A DNA stretch of 64,000 bases from Hirsutella rhossiliensis (taxonomy: Eukaryota > Ascomycota > Sordariomycetes > Hypocreales > Ophiocordycipitaceae). The translations under genes were made by a program, and so were the position numbers. Of the stretch, positions 43,017 to 54,699 are shown piece by piece (the first letter of the stretch is position 1; the number at the start of each line of letters is the position of its first letter). The notes under the pieces were generated by a model. The model saw only the letters and a list, made by a program, of their open reading frames with translations, was not told where the DNA came from and did no database searches. The stretch is taken from assembly GCF_020360975.1 (NCBI RefSeq), contig NW_025408672.1:3844001-3908000 (forward strand), given 5' to 3'.

Positions 43017-46000
43017 CGAGATATCCCCGCGTGAATCAAAGCGACAAGAAGACCCTGCGAGTCTTCCAAGCTAACGTAGGCAAGATCTCGCCAGCACATG
43101 ACTGCGCCCTTGCCCTCGCCGACTCCGAACGATACGATATAGTGCTCCTCCAGGAGCCGTGGACAGAAGCCAAGGACGGCCGATGTCTTACCAAACCCAC
43201 CCAGCCTACGATACTTTCTCCCCAGTCGACAGCTGGGACGACAACAGCACGCGGCCTAGAGTAATGACCTATGTCCGGCGCAGACCCTGCTTGATGACAG
43301 ATCAGAGGAGGCCTGTGGCGACCCGCGACATTCTCTGGCTCACCATCAACAACATAACAGTGGTAAACTTCTATCGACAACCGTACTACGATGAAGCACT
43401 GGATATCCTCCTCCAGTGGACCACACCAGGAAGGTGCCTAGTAGCAGGCGACTTCAACGCCAAACATAGTAGCTGGCAAGCCGGCCGGCTCGATGGCCGA
43501 GGCGACGACATCGCCTATTGGGCCTCTGAGAACGGCCTCAGCTTGCTCAACCCTGCCGATGTCCTAACCAACCCGCATGGCAATACAATAGACCTCGCCT
43601 TCTCCAACATACCACTATCCGAAGCTGTCGTGGAGGAACACCTGGCCACCAGCTCTGACCACTTCACGCTCAGCGTGACACTCGCTGACTTGGCTCCGGC
43701 CTCGGTGCCGCTGGGAAAGGTCCGCCTCACCTCTGACGACGAGCTCGCTCGTTTCGCGGAAATGGTGGATTCCGGAGCAATAGCGATCCCAGCCGCGGCC
43801 TCGTCTCCCCAAGAGCTTGATTCCCTGGCGTTGGCGCTCGCGGACCTTCTCCAATTAGCAGCCAAAGCCGCCGGTCGCCCCGTCCGTAAGGGGGCACGCA
43901 GCGCGCCCTGGTGGACGGAAGAATGTGCCCTCGCTGCGGCGGAATACCGCGCGATTCGGAGAGTCTATCCTCTCGGCTTCAATCAGGAAGTCCAGTCCGC
44001 CAAGAGAGATTTCCAGAAAGTCGCGCGCCGAGCCAAAAGGCTTTACTGGCGCAATCTGATCGACAGCTTCACTGACAGCGCCTCCGTATTCAAAGCAGTC
44101 CGATGGCTGCGATCACCGGGTGCTTTCCAGCCTCCGCCCCTACAAGTAGGCGATATAGTTTACGAGACGCAGCTAGACAAAGCCAATGCCCTACGGCGGG
44201 CGACACTCGAGCGGCGCACGGCGGACGATGACATCCCAGATCCGTGGATCCCAGTCGACACAATGAAAACCATTCCCTTCACGCAACATGTGTCATTTGA
44301 TGAAGTGCGCGACGCAACCCTACGGACCGGAAACACGTCTCCCGGCCCCGACAGCATCACGGTACAAATGCTCAAGGTAGTTTGGCATGTTATCGGAAGC
44401 CACGTCCACCGGCTGTACGAAGGCTGTCTTACCATCGGCCATCACCCGAAGCCATTCAGAGAGGCCGAAGTAGTCATGATAACAAAACCAAGACGACGGA
44501 ACCTCTCGACCCCTCGTGCCTGGCGACCCATCTCCCTCCTGTCTTGCCTAGGCAAAGGTCTTGAGCGGCTCATCGCACGCCGCCTGGCATGGGCATCCAT
44601 TCACTACGGAGTCCTCCATTCACAACAAACTGGCGCTCTCCCGAAGAGATCTGCCGTTGACCTTGTTGCCGCTCTGTTGCATGACATTGAGGAAGCGTTT
44701 GCCCGCGGCCAAGTCGCCACGCTGGTGACTATGGACATCCAGGGAGCCTTCGACACTGTCCTCCGCAACAGGTTGATCCTTCGTCTTCGTGAGCAGGGGT
44801 GGCCAGAACATCTCGCGCGATGGGCTGGTTCCTTCACGCATGACCGCTCGGCGCGCGTCAGATACCAGGACGTCACGACGCCCAGCTCGCCTCTCCAATG
44901 CGGCCTCCCGCAGGGATCGCCAGTCTCGCCCATCTTTTTTCTGTTGTACACGGAGCCAATTTACCGCCTAGGCAAGCCGAAGGGGCGCTTCGGCTACGCA
45001 GACGACACGGGTATCCTATGCATAGGTAACTCCCTGGAGACGACAGCCGAGAGGGCGTCGCGCTATGTAAACGAACTTGTGGCCTGGGGCGCCGCCAACG
45101 GCATAGACTTCGACCCTATGAAGACTGAGGTCATGCATTTCTGTCGAAGCAAACCTAAGGTCAACCCGCCTATATTTCACGGTGACTCAGAGAAGCGCCC
45201 CGACCAAGCAATGCGATGGCTAGGCATCTGGCTTGACAGCACCCTGTCGTTCAAGACGCACGTGGAAAAGTGGACAGCCAAGGCTCAGGTCGTGGCATAC
45301 CATCTGAAAGGACTGGCAAACACCAAACATGGCCCTCTTCCTGGTGCCGTTCGCAGAGCCGTAAGAGCATGTATCGAACCGGTGCTGCTCCACGGCGCCG
45401 AGGCATGGTACCCCGGATTAACCAGCCCGCGATGGATCCAGCCAGCAAAGGAAGGACCATCCGGGATACAGCAACTGATCCGAAAGATGAACAAGTCGCT
45501 TCACACATCCATCCGGGCCGTCCTGCCGGTTTGGAGGACGACACCGATCAATGCCCTCCATCGAGAAAGCGGCATCCCACCGGCCATTCAACTGCTCGAG
45601 GCGCGTCGAATGCGCTTCTCGGCCCGCCTCAAGTCTCTCGATGAAGCCCATCCGCTCGTGAAACGTACAGCCCGGCCCAAGCCCCCTGCCATCCACAGGT
45701 CGATCAAACTGAAGTACCAGATGCCACGAGAAGGCTTCCGGACCCGACTTCGACGCAGCGACCAGCTGCTGCATTGCAGCAGGCGTCCAATTCTCCTCCC
45801 TCGCCGCTTCGGCGACGATCAAGCGCTGCCTCTGCAAACCGCCACGAAAGACCAGTCAGCAGCGGAATTCTGCAGTTGGCTCCGGTCAGTACCACCGCAC
45901 ACTCTGGTCGTCTACTCAGACGGATCGCTCTCCTCGGAAGCAGCCGTCGGTTATGGCTATGCCATCCATATGGATGGGCAAACCGTGCTAAGTGGCTGCG

Positions 46001-46736
46001 GCCGACTTGGGCCGGCTGAGGTTTTGATGCGGAAGCGAAAGGCGCGCTCGAGGGCCTGCGCGCTGCCTAAGCCTCCCACGACCGCAGAGAATAGTCGTTT
46101 GTCTCGATAACATCGCGGCGGCAACATGCCTCAGAGGCATGCCGGCAGACTCCTCCCAGGATGTCTTCCTCGAATTCCAGGCTCTGGCCACAGCACACGG
46201 TGTCACGGAGGTCCGCTGGACCCCCGGCCACACCAAAATCCCCGGCAACGAGCAGGCTGATGCCTTAGCAAAGGCAGGAACCTCTCAACCCGAGCCCGCA
46301 GGCGCTATCCCAACACTGGCATATCTGCGCAGGGCTGCTAGGCAGCAGCCTAAAAGTGCATTTAAAGCCTGGTGGGAAGCCTCCGCACCCGAACAGTACA
46401 AGCCACTGCACCTTAAGCCGACGACCGGCTGCCCCCTGGAGCTCAAACTCCCCCGACCGCTTCTCCACCACCTGCTTGCAGCCAGAACCCGTCACGGGAC
46501 TTTGCCGACTACCACGAGAGGTTCAACCACGACGATGCGCGACTGACGTGCTCATGTGGCCGACGAAAAGAGCCAAACCATGTCTTTTATTGCCGAAAGA
46601 TCGAGCCGCGGCATCGGATGAGGCTGACGCCCTCACCTACTGCAGCAGTCAATCGCGCAAAGGCAGAGACTTCGACAGGTTCGTCAAGCTGGCGAAGGCG
46701 TCCTCCTTCTTTGAATGGGCTTGCCCTCGCCACTAG
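43013..46736 (+). pseudogene. LINE-3 ORF2: endonuclease, reverse transcriptase, RNase H
   Basis: Nearly continuous: one long frame from 43200 to 46020 covers most of the endonuclease (AGDFNAKHSSWQ, SSDHFTLS), the whole RT (TPRAWRPISLL, MDIQGAFDTV, GLPQGSPVSPIFF, catalytic FGYADD at about 44990) and the start of RNase H (YSDGSLS). The rest of RNase H (HTKIPGNEQADALAK) and the terminal zinc motif (CSCGRRKEPNHVFYC, about 46545-46590) are in shifted frames. Breaks near 43195, 46025, 46070, 46499 and 46665 are one-base events. The best preserved LINE polymerase in the window. Confidence 0.87.
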
Positions 46737-47422
46737 GCGGCTGCATCATACCTTTCCCTCACCTCTTTCCTTTGTTCAAATCCCCGGATTCGGCCAGGCA
46801 GAGGTGCTGCAACACCCTTTGCCCGGCCGGGCCAACTGAGGCTGCGCTCTGCAGTCTCCGACAACGGGATCTCACCGCCGCGCCTGCACGACCCGCTGAC
46901 GGGCACCAGGTTCAACACGGAGCGCCTCAGAGCCGATGAAATGCTGGATGGTGGTTGTTTACGTTTGCGAGAGAGACTGTAGACAGCCTACTAGCTCAGC
47001 ACGTCCTGTGCCCCACCCAGACCTGAGCGGCCTCACGGCCGCTGGACGGAAAATGCACATACATACATACATACATACCGCCGACGCCGACGACGATTTC
47101 TTCAGCCAAGCCTTCTTCAGCCTCAACATCAGCCTCTACAACAAGCCGATCGTTGCGTCCGAGTGGCAGGAACAATACTTCCTGATGCATGGCCGCGTTC
47201 ATCCCTACGTCCTTGCATGGGACCTCGACCCGACCCCTTGGCGAGGACCGGTTGAGGGGCCCGTCGACTACTGCGCTCCTGCGCTGATTATCCGCGACCT
47301 TGGCTTCCAAGCGTCTGTATGAGTGCCCCCCGAGCTGACGATCGAATCCCTCACATGCGCAACAGGATTGGCCAACGATCGACCTCTGCGGATCGATCCT
47401 TTCCCACAATGTCGCCTGTCGC

Positions 47423-50368
47423 AGTGATCGGAATGGTCCGGTATGGTATGGTATGACCTCTATACCATACCATACCACCTGCTGATATCCTTACCGGTAT
47501 GGCTTACCGGTAATACCAGTAATACCGCCAAGACCGCTCAGAATGAGGCGGGTTGCAAAAATAGGGAAATGTATTGGCTACTAGTTGTCAACTTGATCGC
47601 TTATTCGCTTTCATTCTCGCTATCCCCGCTATCTTCGCTATCCTCAGCCCGAGGCTTCCCATACCAGGCACGTAGACACTCACAAGCCTCTATGATATCT
47701 GCCTTAAGCCTACCTCGACGATCAACTATACCAAGCTTTGCGCTACTAAACAGCCGTTCGCACTCATCTGACATTGGGGAAACCGCAAATAGATCCAGAG
47801 CGAAGCGGGCGAGGTCTCTTTGCGAGTCATAACGGGATAGCCACTACTCTGTCTCCCAGAGCTGCTTCACCGCCAGCTGTGCGCTTTCATACCACTTCTG
47901 TCTTCCTTCGTCGCCCTGAAGAACCCATTCTTGCCTGAACCATGCCCACTTTCGATACGGATTGAGTACTTGAGCTGCGTAATACGCTGGCGGAAGATCA
48001 GTATCTTCAGGAAATCGATGTTGCCAATTCCGTTGTCGGTTGCTGTAATACTCCTCGCACTTTGACCACGCAGCATCTGCACAACCTTGGAGATACCTCC
48101 ACGTGAAGTTGTCGTCGTCGTCTTCCTCGTGAATGTCATGGTAGTGATCCTTCGTCTCGTTGATCTCGCGGAGAAGACAGTCCAAAGTCGAAAACCAGTC
48201 AGCGAGGGATGTCTTGTTTCCTTCAGCAAGCATAGTTGCCGCGAAGAAGTCTTTTAGTGCGAGCTCGATCTTTCAAGCTCGAACCAGTGCTGTCCATCTA
48301 GTTTGAAGTTCGAAATCCCTTGAGACCCTCTCCTGGTACATGACGAGCTGAGAAGATTTCCAAACGTTCTCGAACATTTAACGCTCGTGTGATCGAATGA
48401 AACCACGAATTCCAGCGTGTGGAGTTGTTCTGGATAAGCTCGAGCCCATCGAATTCGGAGAGATGGCCGCCGATAATAATTGCTGCAAACTCCTCCCGCC
48501 TTTGAGGAGTAAGCCGGATGTACCGCACAAGGTTATGGAGCCGGCCTAAACATCCAAACTTCTTCCACAGCTCCTCTACCTTCACGTAATCTCCGCGCTG
48601 GTGGTGCTTTTCAAGCTTCGCCAAATGCTTCTCACAATTTCGACCCATGAGAAACGCCTGGCAGCAGAGGTTGACAATGTGACCCAAGCAGCGCAGTCGG
48701 CGATGGCGACGCTGTTGCGGCTTCATCCATGGGCAGAGCTCCTTGAGTATAAACTCAACAGCGGTATCATTGGATGAAGCATTGTCCAGCATGAAGTATC
48801 CAATCTGATCTCCGCCAATGTCATATTCCGTCAATAATTCGAGAACGGTCGACCCAAGATTCTCGCCACTGTGCTCGCCATGAACGCGTCGCATGCCCAG
48901 GACGGTACTTCGTCGCTTGCCGGTGGCGTCAATCCACATGGCGACGACACCCAGGATTGCGTACGGGTTTGGCGAGGTCCAGAGGTCGAAGGAGATGGAG
49001 ATTCTACTCCGCGACCGCTGGAGGTCCTCTTTCAGCTGTTGCTTCTTCGACAGGAACGCATCCATAACCCAACCTCGAATTGTTTTCGCAGCCTTTGGGA
49101 GGTGATTAAGTAGAGCAGGGTTCAGAAAGAAGAGTAGCTCTCGGAAGTACTGGTTCTCCAACTGGAAGAAAGCAATATGGCAGTACACAACCCAACGAAT
49201 CAAAAGCTCTTTGAACCTCTCAACGGTATCTTTCCAGAAAAATTGCTACTAGCAGCTGCGCTTTCTGTTGCTCCAATACAGACGCCCGTGTCGCACCGCG
49301 TTTCCTCACGCCGCTTTGTGGATCAATCTGGTGCCTCTGTTCGAGATGATTTCTCACTCCCGACGTGCCATTGATCACAAATAACTCTTGCTTATACTTT
49401 CCGATCGCACATTCGTGACAGTAGTATACCTCTTTCTTGTCACTGTCTCGGATGTAATGAAGACCGTACTTCCACACATGCGACGAGCCGAGACGAGCTG
49501 CCTTCTTCGTCGTCTTCGCGCGACGCAGGTACGTGACATGGTCTTGTACGAATTCGTCCGGAGGCTCAGGATAACGGACAGAATTAGACGATGGCGTCGT
49601 AGCGGAAAAATGTGGCGCGGGACACGATGCAGGAGATCTGGAGCGGATTGATGCTGAACTTGTCGTAAACGAAGATGGCGAGGTTGGCGCTGGAGATTCC
49701 ATGATCATGACATACACCAATTAAGGTATGGTGGCTTTCGATCATTCGATCTTGGTCCATCGTCCAACTAGCCTAACGTAAAAATTTTCGGGCTCCAACA
49801 TCACGGAAGTAATTCGATTGAAAGGATCATTTAAGCTTTCCTGTCCCTGAAAGGATCATTTAAGCTTTTCCTGTCCCTCCGACGACGCGATTGACAAGTC
49901 TGGCCAGTGATACGTTAGGTCATGCTCCGTCCTACATGGAAGAACTCATAAAACTGGGTGCAATGAGAAGTACTTTCTAATACGCACTAACACTCGCCTT
50001 ACCTTCGGGCCTTCCTGGGATAGCTACCCGGCAGCAAAGACGAAAAGCATCCGTTCGGTGCCGGGATCGACCTGACCAAGGTAGCCAGGTCGATATTGTG
50101 AGGATGATGGTATTCATGATTGAATGGAGTAGATAAACTGGCAGAAAACTGGTCAATAAGCCCTACAGATGACACTGGAATCATCGCCGCTCGGATTCTG
50201 CCTGGTCATTCTCCGCAGTGAGCCTCTTACCTGAGCTTATTTTTAGCGTTACTGGTATGATTCGGTATACCGGTAATACCATGGTATCAAGTTTTTGTCA
50301 AACCATACCAGGTCTTGGCGGTATTTACCATACCAATACCAACTCATACCGGACCATTCCGATCACTG
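47423..50368 (-). mobile_element. hAT-2: complete hAT transposon with 8-bp duplication GCCTGTCG
   Basis: TIR CAGTGATCGGAATGGTCCGG at 47423, inverted at the right end (50368). GCCTGTCG at 47415-47422 and 50369-50376 is a perfect 8-bp target duplication, diagnostic for hAT. Both subterminal regions are full of GGTATGG/CCATACC and ACCGGTA repeats, the likely transposase binding sites. Length 2946 bp. Confidence 0.95.
47601..49720 (-). pseudogene. hAT-2 transposase, two frame breaks and two in-frame stops
   Basis: Start 49720 or 49702. A BED finger lies at residues ~100-135 (YYCHECAIGKYK...HLEQRHQ). Then the catalytic region: ISISFDLWTSPNPYAILGVV, GYFMLDNASSNDTAV, RLRCLGHIVNLCCQAFLMG, NNSTRWNSWF. 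The C-terminal dimerisation region reads DLFAVSPMSDECERLFSSAKLG (about 47745), followed by an acidic tail. Frame breaks near 49240 (T run) and 48318 (G run) are each one base short. TGA at about 48270 and TAG at about 47847 interrupt otherwise clean frame. All regions are present. Confidence 0.85.
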
Positions 50369-50874
50369 GCCTGTCGCTAGCTTTTCCGGGCCCATTATTG
50401 GCTCCGGTTGTTCTCTTCTTCGCCGCGAGCTCGTGGCCGGCCTGGGAGACGACCAGCTTAAATGCTGTGGCTTCGTGCAGTTGTCCACCTATATTGTTCC
50501 CGGCAACCCGGCAGAAACCCCGTTCGGAGGATTTCATCCTTTTCAGGTGTTTGTCATGTTCCCAATCCATGCTAACCCCTGGACGTCCCTCTGCGCCAAG
50601 ATGATTGAGAAGAGGCAGACCCGGTTTCAGAGTCATACCTTGTTTGTGTGTACAGGCAAGGTGGTAGCCTTTTCTCGATCATCGAGTTATGGTTCACCCA
50701 CCAGAGCTGGACCGCGATCTTGTCTTCATCGTCGTGCCAGACACTTGGACTTTCTACAATAAGCCGAGCTTGGATGCCGTCTTGGCCCCTTCTTCGCCGA
50801 CCGAGCCGCCCAAGCCGCCATCCGTGACTTCTACGGCCAGTATTCTATCGCCCTTGAAACGGAAGGCCTGCTAG

Positions 50875-51336
50875 AGACCTACGGCATGGCACGGGCAGCA
50901 CGCTGACGGTAGCTTTAGCTCGGCTCGGCGTATTCGGTACTATGAGCTGCTATAAGGGCATCTTGTGTTGCATGGCTAGGTATGTTGCGGCTTTCACGTT
51001 CATGTTTGCCTCACATATAGATTGGTGAACAGTATCCCTACGGCTCATCCCGTTGCATTATCCACCTTTGCCGGCCGCTGACCTCTCCAGCTGAGACATG
51101 GACAACGCACACCTGCATTGGTGCCCTTCCCGTCTTCGTCAATGCAAGTGAGAAAAGTGAACATGACATTTGCAGCCATCAATTCGGCCTCTTCTGTCCA
51201 CACCCTCTGTTTTTTTCTTCTCCCATTTCTCGCTCCCTTCGCCAACTTTCGTTCCTCAAGGCTATTTGCGCGAGCCCCGACCGGCGAGCCTTCTCCTGTC
51301 TTCCTCATCAAACCGTCCCTCCAATCCAACACAGTC
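50875..51336. other. Intergenic, no gene seen
   Basis: No coding or repeat signal apart from one exact copy of the 16-bp motif TTTCGTTCCTCAAGGC at 51247-51262. Confidence 0.4.
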
Positions 51337-51535
51337 ATGGCTGATTCTATCTCTTCAACGAAAACTTGCAGGAGCTGCAAGCAGGCCAAGCCGGCCGATC
51401 AATTCATATCGAAGAAAAAATCTTCCATATCATATAGAGGACTTACGGCTGACTGTCTCGACTGTAGGAATCGGCGAGCCTCACGCGCCTCTAAGCGTAC
51501 GGCAGAACAAGCTGAGTTATCTCCAATACGTCGAC
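51337..51535 (+). pseudogene. Zinc-ribbon-like small protein, cut by hAT-3
   Basis: ATG 51337 reads MADSISSTKTCRSCKQAKP then ADCLDCRNRRASRASKR. Two CxxC pairs about 30 residues apart plus a basic stretch suggest a small zinc-binding, possibly DNA-binding, protein. The frame runs into the hAT-3 tip at 51536 and ends at 51593. Function unknown. Confidence 0.45.
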
Positions 51536-53014
51536 CAGGGTGGTTTTCCATATCTAAATATGGAAATACCCTTTCCATGAATGGCATGGAATAGGTATGG
51601 ATATGGATCCATGTATTTCCATACTATTGGCTGAACCACGCCACTAACAAGGGTTCCTACAGGGGGCTACCTACAGGGCTGTGGGCCTGGAACCCCGCTA
51701 CAAATCCGCACATCCACAAAATCAGCCTCACCACCAACCCACAGCATACCATTATCACCTGGCGACAATGGATTCTGAGCCTGTGTTAGTTATGTTTCTT
51801 CGATTCTGAATCCATTGCTTCGGATTCATTCGCGTCTATATCTCCCAAGACAAGAGAAAAACCTGCTTTTGGATCATGAAAACATGCTCATCTGGCAGTA
51901 ATGTACCGGTAGTAAAAGGGTTAGGGGAAGCGGAGTTCAAAGGCAGGAACCGCCTCATATATTATCTTTATTGTCCCCAGAATGATCCCTACAGTACTTC
52001 TGTCACAGCCAGCTTTCGAAAACACCCTGAGGGCAAGAAAGTATGTCATCAACGTCGCAGAGAATTTATCTCCTCTTCAACCGTCCATCATCGAAGGATT
52101 TGATCAACTCTACGGGCAAGCGTGGATCTGGGCCGTGTCTTCAAAGGCTACCTTGACCAAGAAATTATCAATAAAGAGAATTCGCCCTATTACGCCGCTT
52201 CTTTGGTCCTTCATCCAAGCTATCGCACGACGTACATCCACTCAAATTAGAAGAAGTGGCATAAAACTGCTTTCAAACGGGTCAAAGACCTTTGCTACTC
52301 TTACCGAAATACAAACGACGGTACAATTTCGTATCATGTACTGGACGAAGAAGAAGACAATGGCCTTGATGCATTTGATCGTATTTCAAGAAATCTGCAG
52401 AATTGTGCTCGACCTACAAGTCAAGACGAGTATGAAGATTACATCTCAGGTGATCCATATGAGATTGCGCCAACAACTGCTTTATCATGGTGGCTTCAAG
52501 AGCGACATAGGAACCGACGGCCGAAGTTATCACGAATGGCAATAGACATCCTATCAATGCCAGCGATGAGCGACGAGCCGGAACGGGTGTTTTCAGGGGC
52601 TCGTCGTACGATCTCCTGGGAAAGGGCACAATTGGATGCGGACCAAATTGAAAAGGGAGAATTGGTTGAAGCATTGGGTGAAGAACAATGTCTTGAAGAG
52701 GAAGGGCGGTGGCGTGACCGTGGCGTGAGAATTCGTGCAAATTCCCGTCTGATTTCCCTCCTCGTCTTGGAACAAAACACGTAAGATTTGCCTACCCTCT
52801 CTTTTGGACATTATCATTGAGCTCAATCAATTACTTCGTATTTTTAATTCACCATATGGTGTGAATTTGTCCATCTTGTCGAAGGTGTCTTCAGTGACAT
52901 TTTGTCGTCGTGCACGGACCAAGTATGGAAAGGTGTATTGCAATACTTGCAATAAATGTGGGGCCGATACCGATTATCGATTGCAGGCCTTTCCATGTAT
53001 GGAAAACCACCCTG
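51536..53014 (+). mobile_element. hAT-3: short degraded hAT element with perfect 17-bp TIRs
   Basis: CAGGGTGGTTTTCCATA at 51536-51552 is exactly inverted at 52998-53014. Subterminal TTTCCATAC/GTATGGAAA repeats lie on both sides. The flanking octamers ACGTCGAC and ATCCTTGG differ, so no duplication remains. Only the C-terminal half of a transposase is present. Confidence 0.8.
51982..52783 (+). pseudogene. hAT-3 transposase C-terminal part
   Basis: Degenerate frame from about 51982 followed by a clean C-terminal segment from 52536: MAIDILSMPAMSDEPERVFSG, then RRTISWERAQLDADQIE, the hAT dimerisation signature. The frame changes near 52530. The BED finger and first catalytic Asp region are gone. 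Confidence 0.8.
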
Positions 53015-53437
53015 ATCCTTGGTGCTGTGGCACTCCTGACAGACGGGTTTGGTATTGGCAAGTTGAGCTTCTAAGGCGCCGAGACGAGAGCTGATGTCGG
53101 CCAGCTGATTTCGAATTTCGCAGTGCTCGTTGTAGCAAAGGTCTCTGATCTTGCGGTCCGTCACAGCAAAGAGGCTGCCACATGTACAAGTAGTGCTCGC
53201 AGCGGCAGTTTCATTACAGCCGACATGATCGATTCCACTGTCTGCTGGCATGTGGCAGGATTTAAGTGCCTCGTTCACATAGGTAAGTTCTTCCAATTCG
53301 ATGTGACCTTCGAAAACGGGATCACAACTGGAGTCGTCGACATTGTATTCGCGAATATATTTCGGCCCGGATTGACCCTCTCCGCCCTAGGCTGACCAGC
53401 CGGTGAGTTTGTCGCTATTTGCTTCTTTACTTGCCAT
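53015..53437 (-). pseudogene. Cys-rich protein of unknown function, 3' part lost at hAT-3
   Basis: - strand from ATG 53437 (MASKEANSDKLTGWSA), then an in-frame TAG or a missed small intron, then KYIREYNVDDSSCD, HIELEELTYVNEALKSCHM, TTCTCGSLFAVTDRKIRDL, a helical RNQLADISSRLGALEAQL and CQECHSTKDQ at the hAT-3 tip. Looks like a metal-binding plus coiled-coil protein. Not recognised. Coding resumes as hAT tip sequence, so the true C-terminus is missing. Confidence 0.4.
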
Positions 53438-54699
53438 GGCGCTGTGGACGGGGAGAGTGTGGAGAAGGATGGAAATACGTGACGAGGATAGTGTAGAGGT
53501 AGGATGAGGAGACGAAGACACATGGAGTCGGAATGTATGGTCTTTATAGGCAAACCCTCGCGTAAGGACATCTCGTGATCTTCTCCTACACGGATGTCGT
53601 TCCTGTGATGTCGGCGCAATGGAACTTCGCCATGTATGTGGTTAGGGGGCACCTCCGCCTATTTTCGTTCTCCTGCGGGTATGCGAGTCGCTGTGGGCAG
53701 CCCCGGAAACGGTGTGATACGAGACGCAAATCCAGAAGCCCAAGCCATTCTCCGTCCGGCGTATCTGGCTACCATCTAGAGGCTAGCTCTAGACCGCGCC
53801 GTCACGTCGCAATTCATCGCCGAGCAGACCTTTGAGCTGGCAGCCCTCCACCCGCCGCACTGACTGCTGTCCACGACTGGCTCGCCGCCATACCGCCGTA
53901 GGCTCCGCCTAGCAAGCCTCCGGGTCGAGAGATGTACGATGAGGTGACAATGTGCTCCAATCAGAAGCGTCTGCGGCTTTGTGAAGCGGTATCAATCTGA
54001 CTGATGATGGATCAGTGGATGAAGTCGTTTCCCAGACGTGGCGGCCGGTCTATGGTCCAATGGCCTGCGTGCTCCTCTGCACCCATGCCAGTATCGAGAG
54101 ATACTTGCCCCGTTAGGGCCAACAGGCGTAATGAAGAGGCGATCATTCAGTGCGAGATAGCACGTATAATGGAACTTGTAAAGGCAAATATTGCTCCCGC
54201 TGATCGGTTGGAAAGCTCTATAGCCCCGCCAGGCAGTCATTGTAACGCCTCCCATGTCTCCGCTTGTAGTGGAAACGCAGCTGGGCTCGCGCGAGGTGTC
54301 ATCGTCGTTCGCCGGTGAATACAACTGCCTGACGCTTGCTGGTTTGTGCGAGGCTGTCGTCCTGTGAGAGCTTTCAAGCTTAGATGGGGTCGTGCCTCGG
54401 GTTGTCAGCCTGAGTATCGACACCGCTTTCGAAGTCGTCGTTATTGTCGTTGTCATTGCCTCATTTTCTGGGAAGCGATACTTCTGGCAGGGGTCGGCCA
54501 GGCAGGGGGACTCTGCTCGCAGGGACTTGGCTGGCCGCGGTTGTGATTGTGCCGCCGGTATGAGCCTTTGAACATGTGCCTTTGGACATCTAGTAGCGGC
54601 TCTATCCTATGGCGGAATAATGGTGAACTCAAGTGAGTGGTTGGCGGATGATTGGTACTGTAGGACAAAATTACCAGCTGTCGCAAAAGAGAAGTTCGG
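53438..54699. other. Intergenic, no gene supported
   Basis: Several open frames of 75-150 codons exist on both strands but none shows a recognisable motif, splice pattern or paralogue in the window. Confidence 0.35.

Larger units (their letters stand above)
41172..47079 (+). mobile_element. LINE-3: full-length Tad-like LINE, head to tail with LINE-2
   Basis: Begins TTTACAGATCCCACC immediately after the LINE-2 tail and ends in (CATA)n at 47058-47078. Same layout as LINE-2 and clearly homologous throughout, but substantially diverged at DNA level, so the tandem is not a recent duplication. It continues directly into a host-type coding segment at 47080. Confidence 0.88.
47080..50874 (+). pseudogene. 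Unidentified gene(s), split by hAT-2
   Basis: Left piece 47080-47322: DADDDFFSQAFFSLN, YFLMHGRVHPYVLAWDLDP, ALIIRDLGFQASV, stop TGA. Right piece 50369-50874, across two frames: FSGPIIGSGCSLLRREL, YIVPGNPAETPFGGFHPF, FPIHANPWTSLCAKM, and RDLVFIVVPDTWTFYNKP ending in KRKAC. Removing hAT-2 and one 8-bp duplication joins them at 47422/50377. The left piece begins exactly at the LINE-3 tail, so its 5' part is lost or displaced. I do not recognise the family; whether the two pieces are one gene is not certain. A frame change near 50680 also breaks the right piece. Confidence 0.5.

Noticed and set aside
53992..54456. Thr/Ser-rich - strand open frame of 154 codons
   Set aside because: Low-complexity start, no homologous copy in the window, no recognisable domain; not enough support for a gene.
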